Positions 45,354 through 54,324 of a stretch of DNA of 64,000 bases are shown here, piece by piece. Position 1 is the stretch's first letter. Each line of letters starts with the position of its first letter. This DNA comes from Aliiglaciecola lipolytica E3 (lineage in GTDB: Bacteria; Pseudomonadota; Gammaproteobacteria; Enterobacterales; Alteromonadaceae), in the NCBI RefSeq assembly GCF_000314975.1, contig NZ_BAEN01000055.1, forward strand, positions 1 to 64,000, read 5' to 3'. Both the position numbers and the translations under genes were made by a program. A model generated the notes under the pieces. It was not told the DNA's origin. It did not search any database and saw nothing but the letters and a program-made list of their open reading frames with translations.

Positions 45354-45427
45354 ATAAAAAATATCAGCTAACCTATAGAAATGTCGAATCGATTGTCATT
45401 TCTAATCGTCCCGTAAAGGATAAATGA

Positions 45428-46861
45428 ATGAGTGAACGCATTCCCATCAAAGAAATACCTGCAGTAAAAGTTCACCAGCCCGATGCCAGCAAACATGAAA
45501 ACGCATATACTCCTCGTAGCCGAATCTATGTACGTGCAGTAGAAGGTACTTTAGAAACTTTTCGGCGCTTCTTTGGATTAATTTTCTTAGGTGTTTTTGC
45601 ACTCATTCCTTGGATTCAATACAACTCAAACCAAGCCGTACTGTTAGATATCGATGCTCAACGTTTCAATATTTTCGGCCTAACACTTTGGCCGCAAGAC
45701 TTAACTTTGTTGGCATGGATCCTAATCATCAGTGCATTTGCGCTATTTTTCGTCACTACCTTTGCAGGTCGTGTTTGGTGCGGTTTTATGTGCCCGCAAA
45801 CCACTTGGACATTTATTTATATTTGGTTTGAAGAACAAATTGAAGGGGCAAGAAATAAACGTATTAAATTAGACCAGCGTAAAATGGACTTTGATAAATT
45901 TTGGCGAAAGTCATTAAAACATTTTGCCTGGGTAACGGTTGCCTTACTAACGTCATTAACGTTTGTTGGTTACTTCACTCCAATCGACAAGCTATTTATC
46001 GATTTCTTTACTTTTAATGTGGGATTCTGGGCAGGGTTTTCAGTAATCTTTTTTACTGTTTGTACTTATGGCAACGCAGGCTGGATGCGAGAAATCATGT
46101 GTACTCATATTTGTCCGTATGCCAGATTCCAATCTGCTATGTTCGACAAAGATACCTTCACCGTCGCGTATAACCCAACTCGAGGTGAAAAACGAGGTCC
46201 ACGGTCTAGAAAAACCAGTTACGAAGAGATAAAGCAAAAAGGGATTGGTGACTGTATCGACTGCAACCTATGTGTTCAAGTATGCCCTACCGGCATAGAC
46301 ATACGTAATGGTTTGCAATACGAATGCATTAACTGTGGAGCCTGCGTGGATGCTTGTAATGGGGTGATGGAAAAAATGAATTATCCCAAAGGACTGATCA
46401 GTTTTACCTCAGAACATGAACTTGCTGGCGGGAAAACCAAAATTGTTAGACCAAAACTTATAGGTTACGCGCTTGTATTGACAGTCATGATATCACTCCT
46501 AGTGGTGGAAATGATGACCCGCATCCCACTAGATGTCGACGTTATCCGCGATAGAAATGCACTTTACCGCGAAACCAATGAAGGCCTAATTGAAAATGTG
46601 TACACCTTAAAAGTATTAAACAAGTCGCAAAACCAACAAACCTATCAGATTGAAGTTGTCGGTCTGGAAGGGAATAAATATATAGGATTGGATAAAGTGA
46701 CGGTTGCTGGCGGAGAAGTGTTGAACTTACCAATCAGTATTGCCATTGACCCTTATGCATTAAATGAAACTGTAACCGAATTTAAATTTAAAGTGTCATC
46801 CATCGACAACATAGAGGAATCCGTACAGGTGAGCGAAACAAGTAAGTTTATTTATCGATGA
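45428..46861 (+). CDS. ccoG: Cytochrome c oxidase accessory protein CcoG
   Basis: A 477-residue membrane ferredoxin-like protein of the FixG/RdxA family, needed for copper reduction and assembly of cbb3-type oxidase. After an N-terminal helix it has the membrane motif VWCGFMCPQTTW, further helices, ICPYARFQ, and two [4Fe-4S] motifs, CIDCNLCVQVCP and CINCGACVDACN. A last helix (about 340-360) leads to an immunoglobulin-like C-terminal domain. No ccoNOPQ genes are adjacent. The FNR-like site fits induction at low oxygen. Its stop overlaps the srkA start as ATGA. Confidence 0.94.
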   Translation: MSERIPIKEIPAVKVHQPDASKHENAYTPRSRIYVRAVEGTLETFRRFFGLIFLGVFALIPWIQYNSNQAVLLDIDAQRFNIFGLTLWPQDLTLLAWILIISAFALFFVTTFAGRVWCGFMCPQTTWTFIYIWFEEQIEGARNKRIKLDQRKMDFDKFWRKSLKHFAWVTVALLTSLTFVGYFTPIDKLFIDFFTFNVGFWAGFSVIFFTVCTYGNAGWMREIMCTHICPYARFQSAMFDKDTFTVAYNPTRGEKRGPRSRKTSYEEIKQKGIGDCIDCNLCVQVCPTGIDIRNGLQYECINCGACVDACNGVMEKMNYPKGLISFTSEHELAGGKTKIVRPKLIGYALVLTVMISLLVVEMMTRIPLDVDVIRDRNALYRETNEGLIENVYTLKVLNKSQNQQTYQIEVVGLEGNKYIGLDKVTVAGGEVLNLPISIAIDPYALNETVTEFKFKVSSIDNIEESVQVSETSKFIYR

Positions 46862-47841
46862 ATGACTCCGTAACCCAAACGTTTGATTTTGCTCAATTAG
46901 GGCCAGACACAATTCTAGACGCTATCGAATCTAAAGGATATTTAGTCGATTCCGGATTATTAGCGTTAAACAGTTATGAAAACCGCGTTTACCAATTTGT
47001 GTGCGACGATAAGCGCAGATATGTGGCTAAGTTTTATCGCCCCCAACGGTGGAGCTGTGAACAAATTCAGGAAGAACATGATTTTGCCCAAGAGCTAAAC
47101 GACCACGAAATTCCTGTGGTCGCTCCGTTGCGGACTGAAGATAAATCGTTACACAATTATCAGGGCTTTAACTTTGCAATATTCCCGTCAGTGGGTGGAA
47201 GAGAATTCGAAGTCGACAATTTGGACCAGGTCGAATGGATGGGACGCTTTATAGGTCGTATCCATCAGGTTTCCCAAGGTAAAACATTCTCGCACAGACC
47301 CACTTTTTGTGTTCAGGAACACCTTCTAGATGCTAGAACCACGTTGCAAAAAACGGAATTGATTCCAAGTAGTTTGCATACCGCATTTTTCACGATCTTA
47401 GATCAGGTTGTTGAGTTGACCCGCCAACTTTATAAACCTAGTTCAGCAATTAGGCTGCATGGTGATTGTCACCCGGGCAATATTCTATGGCGAGATGGGC
47501 CGACTTTCGTTGATCTAGACGATTGTAGAATGGGGCCCGCCATCCAAGATCTATGGATGATGTTATCTGGAGATTCTTATCAACAGCGAATTCAAATGGA
47601 CACCTTAGTCGAAGCGTACGAAGAGTTCTGCGAATTTGATACTAGCCAGTTAGCCTTAATCGAACCTCTACGCGCCATGCGTATGGTTCATTATATGGCT
47701 TGGCTTTCCCGGCGCTGGCAAGATCCGGCGTTTCCTCAAGCATTTCCTTGGTTCGCAGATGCTAAGTATTGGGAACAACAAATATTGGCGTTAAAAGAGC
47801 AATATTCTGCCCTCCAAGAGCCTAGCCTCACCTTATTTTAA
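46858..47841 (+). CDS. srkA: Stress response kinase A (SrkA/YihE)
   Basis: A 327-residue cytoplasmic Ser/Thr protein kinase that protects against stress-induced death in E. coli. The APH-like fold carries the catalytic loop LHGDCHPGNILW and the metal-binding VDLDDCRMGP. SYENRVYQF and VAKFYRPQRW hold the nucleotide-binding lysine region. It is coupled to ccoG by an ATGA overlap. In E. coli srkA directly precedes dsbA; here two dsbA genes also follow, but a riboswitch-controlled btuB lies between. Confidence 0.93.
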   Translation: MNDSVTQTFDFAQLGPDTILDAIESKGYLVDSGLLALNSYENRVYQFVCDDKRRYVAKFYRPQRWSCEQIQEEHDFAQELNDHEIPVVAPLRTEDKSLHNYQGFNFAIFPSVGGREFEVDNLDQVEWMGRFIGRIHQVSQGKTFSHRPTFCVQEHLLDARTTLQKTELIPSSLHTAFFTILDQVVELTRQLYKPSSAIRLHGDCHPGNILWRDGPTFVDLDDCRMGPAIQDLWMMLSGDSYQQRIQMDTLVEAYEEFCEFDTSQLALIEPLRAMRMVHYMAWLSRRWQDPAFPQAFPWFADAKYWEQQILALKEQYSALQEPSLTLF

Positions 47842-47882
47842 TTACAAAATTATAAAAACCTATTTTTTTAAGAACAGATAGA

Positions 47883-47888
47883 TATAAT
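47883..47888 (+). promoter_or_regulatory. -10 element for the riboswitch-btuB transcript
   Basis: A consensus TATAAT lies at 47883-47888, about 12 nt before the cobalamin riboswitch begins. No strong -35 is seen at 17 nt (CTATTT). This part of the 341-nt gap (47842-48182) holds the promoter; the rest is leader RNA. Confidence 0.5.
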
Positions 47889-47898
47889 GCACACCTCT

Positions 47899-48097
47899 TA
47901 GGTGCCACCTTTGGTGGTTAAACGGGAAGACAGTAAGATCAGGTACATATCTGATTAAAGCTGGCGCTGCCCCCGCAACGGTAAACAAGTGATACCTGTC
48001 AGGTATATTTGATTAATAAGTTACCACTGTTTGAAAGAATGGGAAGGTTATTAATCAAGTCTTTTAGTTGACGCTTGTAAGCCCGGATACCGGCCTC
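47899..48097 (+). ncRNA. Cobalamin (B12) riboswitch
   Basis: The leader contains the hallmark segments in order: GGTGCCACC followed by GGTGGTTAAACGGGAA, then GCGCTGCCCCCGCAACGG (47964-47981), and the B12-box-like AAGCCCGGATACCGGCC (48079-48095). It is expected to bind adenosylcobalamin and repress btuB when the vitamin is plentiful. The 3' border is approximate. Confidence 0.93.
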
Positions 48098-48106
48098 AGA
48101 ATCACC

Positions 48107-48165
48107 AGTTTGTTTGAAATCCAACAAACTGAAATCAATATGACTTAGTACTCGGGCGGAGTACT
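48107..48165 (+). promoter_or_regulatory. btuB leader hairpins (expression platform)
   Basis: Downstream of the aptamer CAGTTTGTT pairs with AACAAACTG (about 48106-48132), and AGTACTC (48147-48153) pairs with GAGTACT (48159-48165). The second stem ends about 8 nt before the AAGG ribosome site of btuB. No U-tract follows, which favours control of translation over termination. Confidence 0.5.
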
Positions 48166-48182
48166 CAATAAGGCCAATCAAA

Positions 48183-50057
48183 ATGCAAAACAAAACAACG
48201 CTATTAGCGCTAAGCGTCAGCTTGGCAATGTTATCTCCAAGTGTTTATGCGCAAAACGACACTTCAAATGAACAATCAGACCCACTCAACATTGAAAAAA
48301 TGACGGTTGTTTCGAGCCGAATTTCACTCCCTACAAATCGACTCACCACAAGCGTATCGGTATTAGATGAATCCGATCTAGCTTTGCATGTGGGACTAAG
48401 CGTCGCTGAGCTTTTACGACAGACTCCAAGTGTAGGTGTATCAAACTCTGGCGGCTTAGGTAAAAACACAGTCGTGAGAATTCGCGGTGAAGAAGGATTT
48501 AGAACAAAACTTTATATAGATAATGTTGAGTTGACCGACGCGTCTTCTCCTCAAGTTGCGCCAATTTTTGATGATGTACTTATCGAACAGTTGTCTCGAA
48601 TAGAGATTTTGCGAGGCACACAAGGCCTTTCTTATGGTGCCGATGCCGGTGGTGTAATAAGCATGTATAGCAAACAAGCCGCTACTGGGTTTGATGCCAG
48701 TGGCACTTTGTCTATTGGGTCATTTGATACCCAAGGCTTAAACGCGAATATTACGGCTGGCAACGACACCGGAAATGTATTTCTATCTGCCTCAAAAATA
48801 GAGAGTGACGGTTTTAATGCCCAATCTAGCGACGAAAGTGGTGAAAAAGATGGTTATGAAAATCAAACTGTACATTTCAAAGGCCAGTTGGCGTTAACAA
48901 ATAAAATCGACGCGTCGTTAGTATTTCGAAATGTTGATGCAGAAAATCAATATGATGGTTGTTACGACAACGTTACCTTTGCGCTAATCAATCAATGTAC
49001 TACCGAAGCAGAACAGCAAACCATTCGTGGCGCGTTAAAATACCAAGGCAAAAATAGTCAGCACCAAATCGCGGTTAATAAAACAGACGTAGAAAGAGAC
49101 TTTTTTAATAATGGTGAATTTGGATTTAGCAATTCAGGAAGCACTGACAAGATTGAGTATCTAGGAAGCATAAACTGGCAGCAACATGACTTAGTGTTTG
49201 GCGCTGAAAAGGAAACCCAAAAAATTGATGAAAGCGATCTAAAACGCGATCAAAAAAGTGTTTTCGCAGAATGGTTAGGCCAGTTTGATAACCAGATCGC
49301 ATTAAACTTAGGATTTCGTATCGACGACAACGACACGTTTGGAAAACATAACAGTGTCCGCGTAGGTGCAGCCAAAGTGGTTACCTTAGATGTCGCGGAT
49401 GTGAAATTCAAAACATCGTACGGCACAGGGTTTAGAGCTCCAAGTCTGTATGAGCAAAGCTATAACGATGGTCCTTTTGCCTATGGTGAAGCTTCTGGTT
49501 TGCAATTAAATGAAGAAAATAGCGAAGGCTTAGATATCGGATTTGAATTGAATAACCGTCAAGGCTTGAATGCAGAAGTCGTCTTTTTTAAACAAACTAT
49601 CGAAAACGAAATCGTATTTGATCTGGTTGGCTTCCAAGGTTATTTACAAACAGCTGGAGAAAGTGAATCTAAAGGCGTAGAAGCCAACATAGAGCAAGTT
49701 TATAGCAGTGGTTTTACAATTTGGGCAAATTATACCTATAACCAAACCGAAGATAATGCTGGTGAAGTGAGATTAAGAAGGCCCAAAAACAAATTCAATT
49801 TTGGTTTACGTCAGTCTTGGTTGAATGACACATTAAATGCTGAATTGACTTATCGAAATGTTAGAAATGCTGTAGATATAGCGGGTACAGAACTAGATGA
49901 TTATCAAGTAACCCATCTATCAGCTCATTGGCAATTAGCTGAATATATTAGCTTTAAAGCCGGTGTGAACAATCTATTCAACGAAAATTACCAAGAAGTG
50001 AGTGGATTTAATACTGCTGGCCGGAACTTTTTTGTTTCAACGACTCTAAGGTTGTAG
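48183..50057 (+). CDS. btuB: TonB-dependent vitamin B12 receptor BtuB
   Basis: An outer-membrane receptor of 624 residues for cobalamin. A signal peptide (MQNKTTLLALSVSLAMLSPSVYA) is followed by a TonB-box-like EKMTVVSSR, a plug (LLRQTPSVGVS, VRIRGEEGFRTKLYIDNVEL, RIEILRGTQGLSYGADAGGVI) and a barrel ending FFVSTTLRL. The cobalamin riboswitch in its leader supports the substrate strongly. E. coli BtuB has 614 residues. A terminator follows, so it is probably monocistronic. Confidence 0.92.
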   Translation: MQNKTTLLALSVSLAMLSPSVYAQNDTSNEQSDPLNIEKMTVVSSRISLPTNRLTTSVSVLDESDLALHVGLSVAELLRQTPSVGVSNSGGLGKNTVVRIRGEEGFRTKLYIDNVELTDASSPQVAPIFDDVLIEQLSRIEILRGTQGLSYGADAGGVISMYSKQAATGFDASGTLSIGSFDTQGLNANITAGNDTGNVFLSASKIESDGFNAQSSDESGEKDGYENQTVHFKGQLALTNKIDASLVFRNVDAENQYDGCYDNVTFALINQCTTEAEQQTIRGALKYQGKNSQHQIAVNKTDVERDFFNNGEFGFSNSGSTDKIEYLGSINWQQHDLVFGAEKETQKIDESDLKRDQKSVFAEWLGQFDNQIALNLGFRIDDNDTFGKHNSVRVGAAKVVTLDVADVKFKTSYGTGFRAPSLYEQSYNDGPFAYGEASGLQLNEENSEGLDIGFELNNRQGLNAEVVFFKQTIENEIVFDLVGFQGYLQTAGESESKGVEANIEQVYSSGFTIWANYTYNQTEDNAGEVRLRRPKNKFNFGLRQSWLNDTLNAELTYRNVRNAVDIAGTELDDYQVTHLSAHWQLAEYISFKAGVNNLFNENYQEVSGFNTAGRNFFVSTTLRL

Positions 50058-50079
50058 ATTTTAAAAAAGGTATTACATG

Positions 50080-50105
50080 AAACCGCTCAACTGAGCGGTT
50101 TTTTT
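50080..50105 (+). terminator. Terminator of btuB
   Basis: AAACCGCTCA (50080-50089) pairs with TGAGCGGTTT (50092-50101), then TTTT. It lies 22 nt after the stop codon. Confidence 0.9.
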
Positions 50106-50206
50106 ATGTAATTCATCAGTTGATTGTATTCAACTGGCCGATTAACTATACCTAATCTTTTACTAGCTATGATAACCTTTAATAAATTTATAAAGGAAAG
50201 ATGGAA

Positions 50207-50860
50207 ATGAAAAAACTATCAACAATATTTGCATTATTTTTAATATTGTCGCTGCAGGCTTGCTCTAAAGAAAGTACTCCTGAACAAGCCAAAGCCCCCT
50301 CAAAGTGGAAAGAAGGCACACATTATATTGTCATTAATGAAACCGCCACGGAAAAACCTGAAGTGCTTGAGTTTTTCTCTTTTTGGTGTCCACATTGTTA
50401 TAACTACGAACCTATCGTTGAGCAAATCAAACAGAAATTAGACAAAGACGTTAATTTCAAGAAGGTACATGTTAACTTCATGCGATTTACCAGTGCTGAA
50501 ATTCAGGATGCAGCCACCAAGGCGCTACTGGTAGGTAGAAACATGAAACAAGAGCAAGAAATGAACAGTGCGATTTTTAGCTATATTCATTTGCAGCGCC
50601 AACCGATTACTGGCTTGTCAGATCTACGTAATATATTTTTGGCCAAAGGAATTGAGACTGAAGAATTTGATAAGGTCGCTTCTAGTTTTCAAGTCAACAA
50701 CTTGCTAAAACAGAATAATCAAACGATTGAAAAATATCGTGACCATTTAAGTGGCGTACCTAACTTTATAATCAATGGTAAATACCAAGCTAAGGTTGTC
50801 CAAGGTATGTCAAGAGAAGATATAGCTGACCTCATTGTCTGGTTATCAAAACAACGTTAA
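50207..50860 (+). CDS. DsbA-family thiol:disulfide oxidoreductase, lipoprotein form
   Basis: A 217-residue member of the DsbA family that introduces disulfides in exported proteins. The signal peptide MKKLSTIFALFLILSLQAC ends in a lipobox with Cys19, so it is membrane-anchored. The active site is FWCPHC (Cys61, Cys64) and the cis-proline loop is GVPNFIING. The ATG at 50207 has AAGGA at a workable distance; an ATG at 50201 leaves only 3 nt. The soluble paralogue starts 24 nt after its stop, and the two are clearly tandem duplicates. Confidence 0.88.
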   Translation: MKKLSTIFALFLILSLQACSKESTPEQAKAPSKWKEGTHYIVINETATEKPEVLEFFSFWCPHCYNYEPIVEQIKQKLDKDVNFKKVHVNFMRFTSAEIQDAATKALLVGRNMKQEQEMNSAIFSYIHLQRQPITGLSDLRNIFLAKGIETEEFDKVASSFQVNNLLKQNNQTIEKYRDHLSGVPNFIINGKYQAKVVQGMSREDIADLIVWLSKQR

Positions 50861-50884
50861 TTGCATTTACAGGATTTTATTTAT

Positions 50885-51505
50885 ATGACTTTCAAACTAA
50901 CGCGCAATTTATTAGTCGCTTTATTATGTGCTTTGCCAACTCTTGCATTAGCGCAATCTAAATGGGAAGAAGGTGAGCACTACACTGTTCTCAAAGATAT
51001 GCCAAGTCAAAGCAAGCAGGTTCGCGAAGTGTTTTCCTTTTGGTGTCCCCACTGTTTCACTTTCGAGAGCATTGCCAAAGAACTTAAAAATAAATTGCCT
51101 AGTGACGTAACATTCACTAAAGCACACGTTAACTTTATGGCTACTGCCACCCCAGAAACTCAAAATGCTGCAACCAAAGCTATGTTGGCTGCTAAGCAAC
51201 TTGGTCAGGCAGATGAGTTCAATACGGCGTTATTCAATGCCATTCATAAAGAGCGTAAAAGCATTGAATCTATGGATGACATTCTACAGGTTTACTCAGA
51301 TGCAGGTGGCGATAGCGATAAGTTGAAAAAATTAGCAAATAGCTATGGTATACGTGGTGCGGTGCGTAAAAACGATAAATTAACAGTTGGTGTTAGATCA
51401 GTGCCTACTTTTATCGTCAACGATAAATACAAAGCGATTTTTGGTGCCAAAATGACGCCTGATGAGTATGTCGAATTAATTATTTGGCTCACTAGCCAAA
51501 AATAG
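50885..51505 (+). CDS. dsbA: DsbA-family thiol:disulfide oxidoreductase, soluble form
   Basis: A 206-residue periplasmic oxidoreductase. The cleavable signal peptide (LLVALLCALPTLALA) has no lipobox. The active site is FWCPHC (Cys54, Cys57) and the cis-proline is in RSVPTFIVND. Motifs shared with the upstream paralogue include KWxEGxHY, FSFWCPHC, KVHVNFM-like KAHVNFM and AATKAM. ATG 50885 with AGGA 10 nt upstream is preferred over an in-frame TTG at 50861 in the preceding stop region. Together with srkA it matches the srkA-dsbA synteny of E. coli. Confidence 0.9.
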   Translation: MTFKLTRNLLVALLCALPTLALAQSKWEEGEHYTVLKDMPSQSKQVREVFSFWCPHCFTFESIAKELKNKLPSDVTFTKAHVNFMATATPETQNAATKAMLAAKQLGQADEFNTALFNAIHKERKSIESMDDILQVYSDAGGDSDKLKKLANSYGIRGAVRKNDKLTVGVRSVPTFIVNDKYKAIFGAKMTPDEYVELIIWLTSQK

Positions 51506-51530
51506 TTTTCCTAACATCTTAGTGTATGCG

Positions 51531-51726
51531 CTGGGATAAACCCCAGCCTACACATCCTTGTAGCAGGGGCTTTAGCCCTTGAAAGTATCACAGTATATCC
51601 ACTGGGATAAATCCCAGCCTACACATCCTTGTAGCAGGGGCTTCAGCCCCTGAAAGTATCACACAGTATATCCACTGGGATAAATCCCAGCCTACACGTC
51701 CTTGTAGCAGGAGCTTCAGCCCCTGG
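51531..51726. repeat. Three tandem copies of a ~72-bp hairpin repeat
   Basis: Copies begin at 51531, 51602 and 51675 (periods 71 and 73 nt). Each has CTGGGATAAATCCCAG, then CCTACACATCCTTGTAGCAG, then GGGGCTTCAGCCCCTG; copy differences are a few bases. Both modules are palindromic. The family also occurs, inverted, at 25158-25275. The array fills the space between the convergent dsbA and SulP genes and may serve as a terminator for both. Confidence 0.9.
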
Positions 51727-51738
51727 AGATGGAATAAC

Positions 51739-53304
51739 CTAACCTAATTTATCTGATGCAATTCTGTAACGTGGATCTTCGTTAACATTCATTTCCACGT
51801 ATTCCTGCGCTTTGGTTAATAACTCACTACACTCAGGGCTAATGTGGCGAATATGCAGTTTCTTACCCTGTTCTTTATACTTGTCGGCTAAGCCGTCTAT
51901 CGCATCCAGACCTGACGAATCCCAAATTCGTGATTCGCGAAAATCAATTACCACATCTTGCGGATCATTTTGTGGATCAAATAAGTCTCTAAAGTGCAGT
52001 ACTGAACCAAAAAACAACGGCCCTTCCAGATCGTAGACTTTCCAGCCATCATCATCGGTATGCGTTTTAGCGTGAATATGAGTTGCATGCTTCCAAGCAA
52101 AAACGAGGGCAGAAACAATCACGCCCACCACCACAGCGATGGCTAAGTCTGCGACTACCGTTATCGCTGTAACGAGGAACAGCACAAATGCATCTTCTTT
52201 ATTAACGCCGCGCACAATGCGGAATGAAGCCCATTCGAATGTGCCTATTACTACAATAAACATAACACCAACCAACGCAGCCAGTGGGATCATTTCAATT
52301 AGAGGAGCTGCGAATAATATAAAGCCCAATAATACTAAGGCAGCAGTAATACCTGACAAACGACCTCTACCACCTGAATTGATATTAATCATACTTTGAC
52401 CAATCATGGCACAGCCGCCCATACCGCCGAAGAAACCATTTACTGTGTTTGCTACGCCTTGACCAACACATTCTTTATTACCGCGACCGCGAGTGTCTGT
52501 CATCTCATCTATCAGCGACAAAGTTAATAGCGATTCTATTAACCCTACCAAACATAAAATCACGGCAGTGGGTAAGATGATATACAAGGTTTCCATATTT
52601 AATGGCACCATTGGAACGCTAAAACTGGGTAGTTCGCCAGCCAGTGTAGCAGTGGCTTTTTGATCTTCAGGCAACATACCACGCACAAAATCGATTACCG
52701 TGCGCGCTTCTAAATCTAATCCGTGCACCAATAAAGTGACGGTAACAATTGCGACTAAAGATGCGGGAACTGCCGTGGTTAGCTTAGGTAAAAAGTAGAT
52801 AATTGCCATTGTTAAGGCCGTTAAACCAAGCATCCAATATAGCATGCTGCCTTGCATCCACTCTTGTACACCAAATTCATTGACGATCTTGAATTGCCCA
52901 AGTTGGGCGAGAAAGATGACAATAGCCAAGCCATTTACAAATCCCAACATAACCGGATACGGAACTAATCGAATAAACTTTCCTAACCTAAAGGTGCCTG
53001 CCAGTATTTGTAATATGCCTGCCAAGATAACCGCGGCAAACAAATATTGAATACCGTGTTGCGCAACCAGCGCGACCATAACGACCGCCATTGCGCCTGT
53101 CGCACCAGATATCATTCCTGGTCGTCCACCAATTGCAGATGTAATCAAGCCCATCATAAATGCAGCATATAAGCCCACCATAGGTTCAACACCTGCAACA
53201 AAGGCAAAAGCAACCGCTTCAGGTACCAATGCGAGAGCAACGGTAATGCCTGAAAGCACGTCATTTTTAACGTTGCTATCGCGGCTGGTTATCAGGTCAA
53301 TCAT
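51739..53304 (-). CDS. SulP-family anion transporter with STAS domain
   Basis: A 521-residue inner-membrane transporter of the SLC26/SulP family (sulfate, bicarbonate or other anions). The N-terminal part has [36 protein letters not shown] and [14 protein letters not shown] over about 10-14 helices. [21 protein letters not shown] is the conserved loop. A C-terminal STAS domain (about 395-515) has [19 protein letters not shown] with the site resembling anti-sigma antagonists. No carbonic anhydrase gene is adjacent. Substrate cannot be decided from sequence. Confidence 0.93.
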   Translation of the reverse strand: MIDLITSRDSNVKNDVLSGITVALALVPEAVAFAFVAGVEPMVGLYAAFMMGLITSAIGGRPGMISGATGAMAVVMVALVAQHGIQYLFAAVILAGILQILAGTFRLGKFIRLVPYPVMLGFVNGLAIVIFLAQLGQFKIVNEFGVQEWMQGSMLYWMLGLTALTMAIIYFLPKLTTAVPASLVAIVTVTLLVHGLDLEARTVIDFVRGMLPEDQKATATLAGELPSFSVPMVPLNMETLYIILPTAVILCLVGLIESLLTLSLIDEMTDTRGRGNKECVGQGVANTVNGFFGGMGGCAMIGQSMININSGGRGRLSGITAALVLLGFILFAAPLIEMIPLAALVGVMFIVVIGTFEWASFRIVRGVNKEDAFVLFLVTAITVVADLAIAVVVGVIVSALVFAWKHATHIHAKTHTDDDGWKVYDLEGPLFFGSVLHFRDLFDPQNDPQDVVIDFRESRIWDSSGLDAIDGLADKYKEQGKKLHIRHISPECSELLTKAQEYVEMNVNEDPRYRIASDKLG

Positions 53305-53400
53305 TTACTACCCCAAATTTGTGTTATTAATTTTATTGTTTAATCGTACATTTTAGCAGCTATGCGAGTTTAGGTCTTTTAACAGTTTGTTAAAACTCAC

Positions 53401-53427
53401 AAAAAAGGCCGGATAATTCCGACCTTT
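53401..53427 (-). terminator. Terminator of the FKBP gene
   Basis: On the minus strand AAGGTCGGA and TCCGGCCTT form a stem with one T-G wobble and an ATTA loop, followed by TTTT. Confidence 0.8.
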
Positions 53428-53450
53428 AATTTAAGCTTTAAAGCTTGATC

Positions 53451-54071
53451 TTAAGCAACGATATCTAATAGTTCCACATCGAATACTAATGTACTGAAAG
53501 GACCAATCGCACCGCCAGCACCCTGCTCGCCATAAGCCAAATCGTGTGGCACGTGTAAACGCCATTTTGAACCAACAGGCATCATCTGAAGAGCTTCAGT
53601 CCAACCTTTGATCACGCCATTCACTGGAAACTCAGCAGGTTGGCCGCGCTCATAAGAGCTATCAAATACATTACCGTTAATTAATGTACCGTGGTAATGT
53701 GTACGAACAGTAGAATTTGCAGCAGGCTTTTCACCTTCACCGGCGGTTAGTACTTCGTACTGCAAGCCAGAAGGCGTAACGGTAATTTCAGCGCGCTTAG
53801 CATTTTCAGCTAAATATGCAGCACCTTCTTCGATTGCACCTTTGTGCTCGTCTGCTTTAGCTGCTTGCATACGTTGGTGAATTTCGTTAAATGCTGCACC
53901 TAGCGTTTGGTTATCAACCTGTGGAGCTTGTTTGCCAAATGCATCGGCAAGACCAGCTTTAACTGCGTCGATGTCAAGACCTTCGAAAGGGTTAGAAGCT
54001 AGTTGCTCACCCATTTGAAAGCCAATACCATAACTTGCTTGTAGTTCAACACTGTTATATTTTTCTGTCAC
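53451..54071 (-). CDS. fklB: FKBP-type peptidyl-prolyl isomerase FklB
   Basis: A 206-residue isomerase, the same length as E. coli FklB. GTG 54071 is preceded by AGGA at 7 nt and gives TEKYNSVELQASYGIGFQMG, aligned with the E. coli N-terminus; a longer frame starting at 54119 is not supported. An N-terminal dimerisation region is followed by an FKBP domain with VRTHYHGTLINGNVFDSSYERG, FPVNGVIKGWTEALQMMPVGS and LAYGEQGAGG. No signal peptide is present, so it is cytoplasmic. Confidence 0.93.
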   Translation of the reverse strand: MTEKYNSVELQASYGIGFQMGEQLASNPFEGLDIDAVKAGLADAFGKQAPQVDNQTLGAAFNEIHQRMQAAKADEHKGAIEEGAAYLAENAKRAEITVTPSGLQYEVLTAGEGEKPAANSTVRTHYHGTLINGNVFDSSYERGQPAEFPVNGVIKGWTEALQMMPVGSKWRLHVPHDLAYGEQGAGGAIGPFSTLVFDVELLDIVA

Positions 54072-54324
54072 GTTATATCCTGTTTTGATTGAGATAAGAT
54101 AAAACATGAATGGTAACATAGTTAATGTGTTGCCTTGTACCCCAAAAGCTAATTGGTTTAATACAAAACAAGTATAAATAAGAAAGTTAAAAAAAGGCCG
54201 GAAATAAGCACATAAAAATAATAATAATCAGCTTATTGTCAGGACCTGATAATTAAATATTGTTTACCTTTGTGCCCTAACTAAACGTATTTTATTAACT
54301 TTATATATTCAGTTTGGAGGATGT

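Noticed and set aside
51531-51726. Tandem hairpin array as a CRISPR
   Set aside because: The repeats are adjacent and palindromic with no variable spacers of constant length, and no cas genes are nearby.
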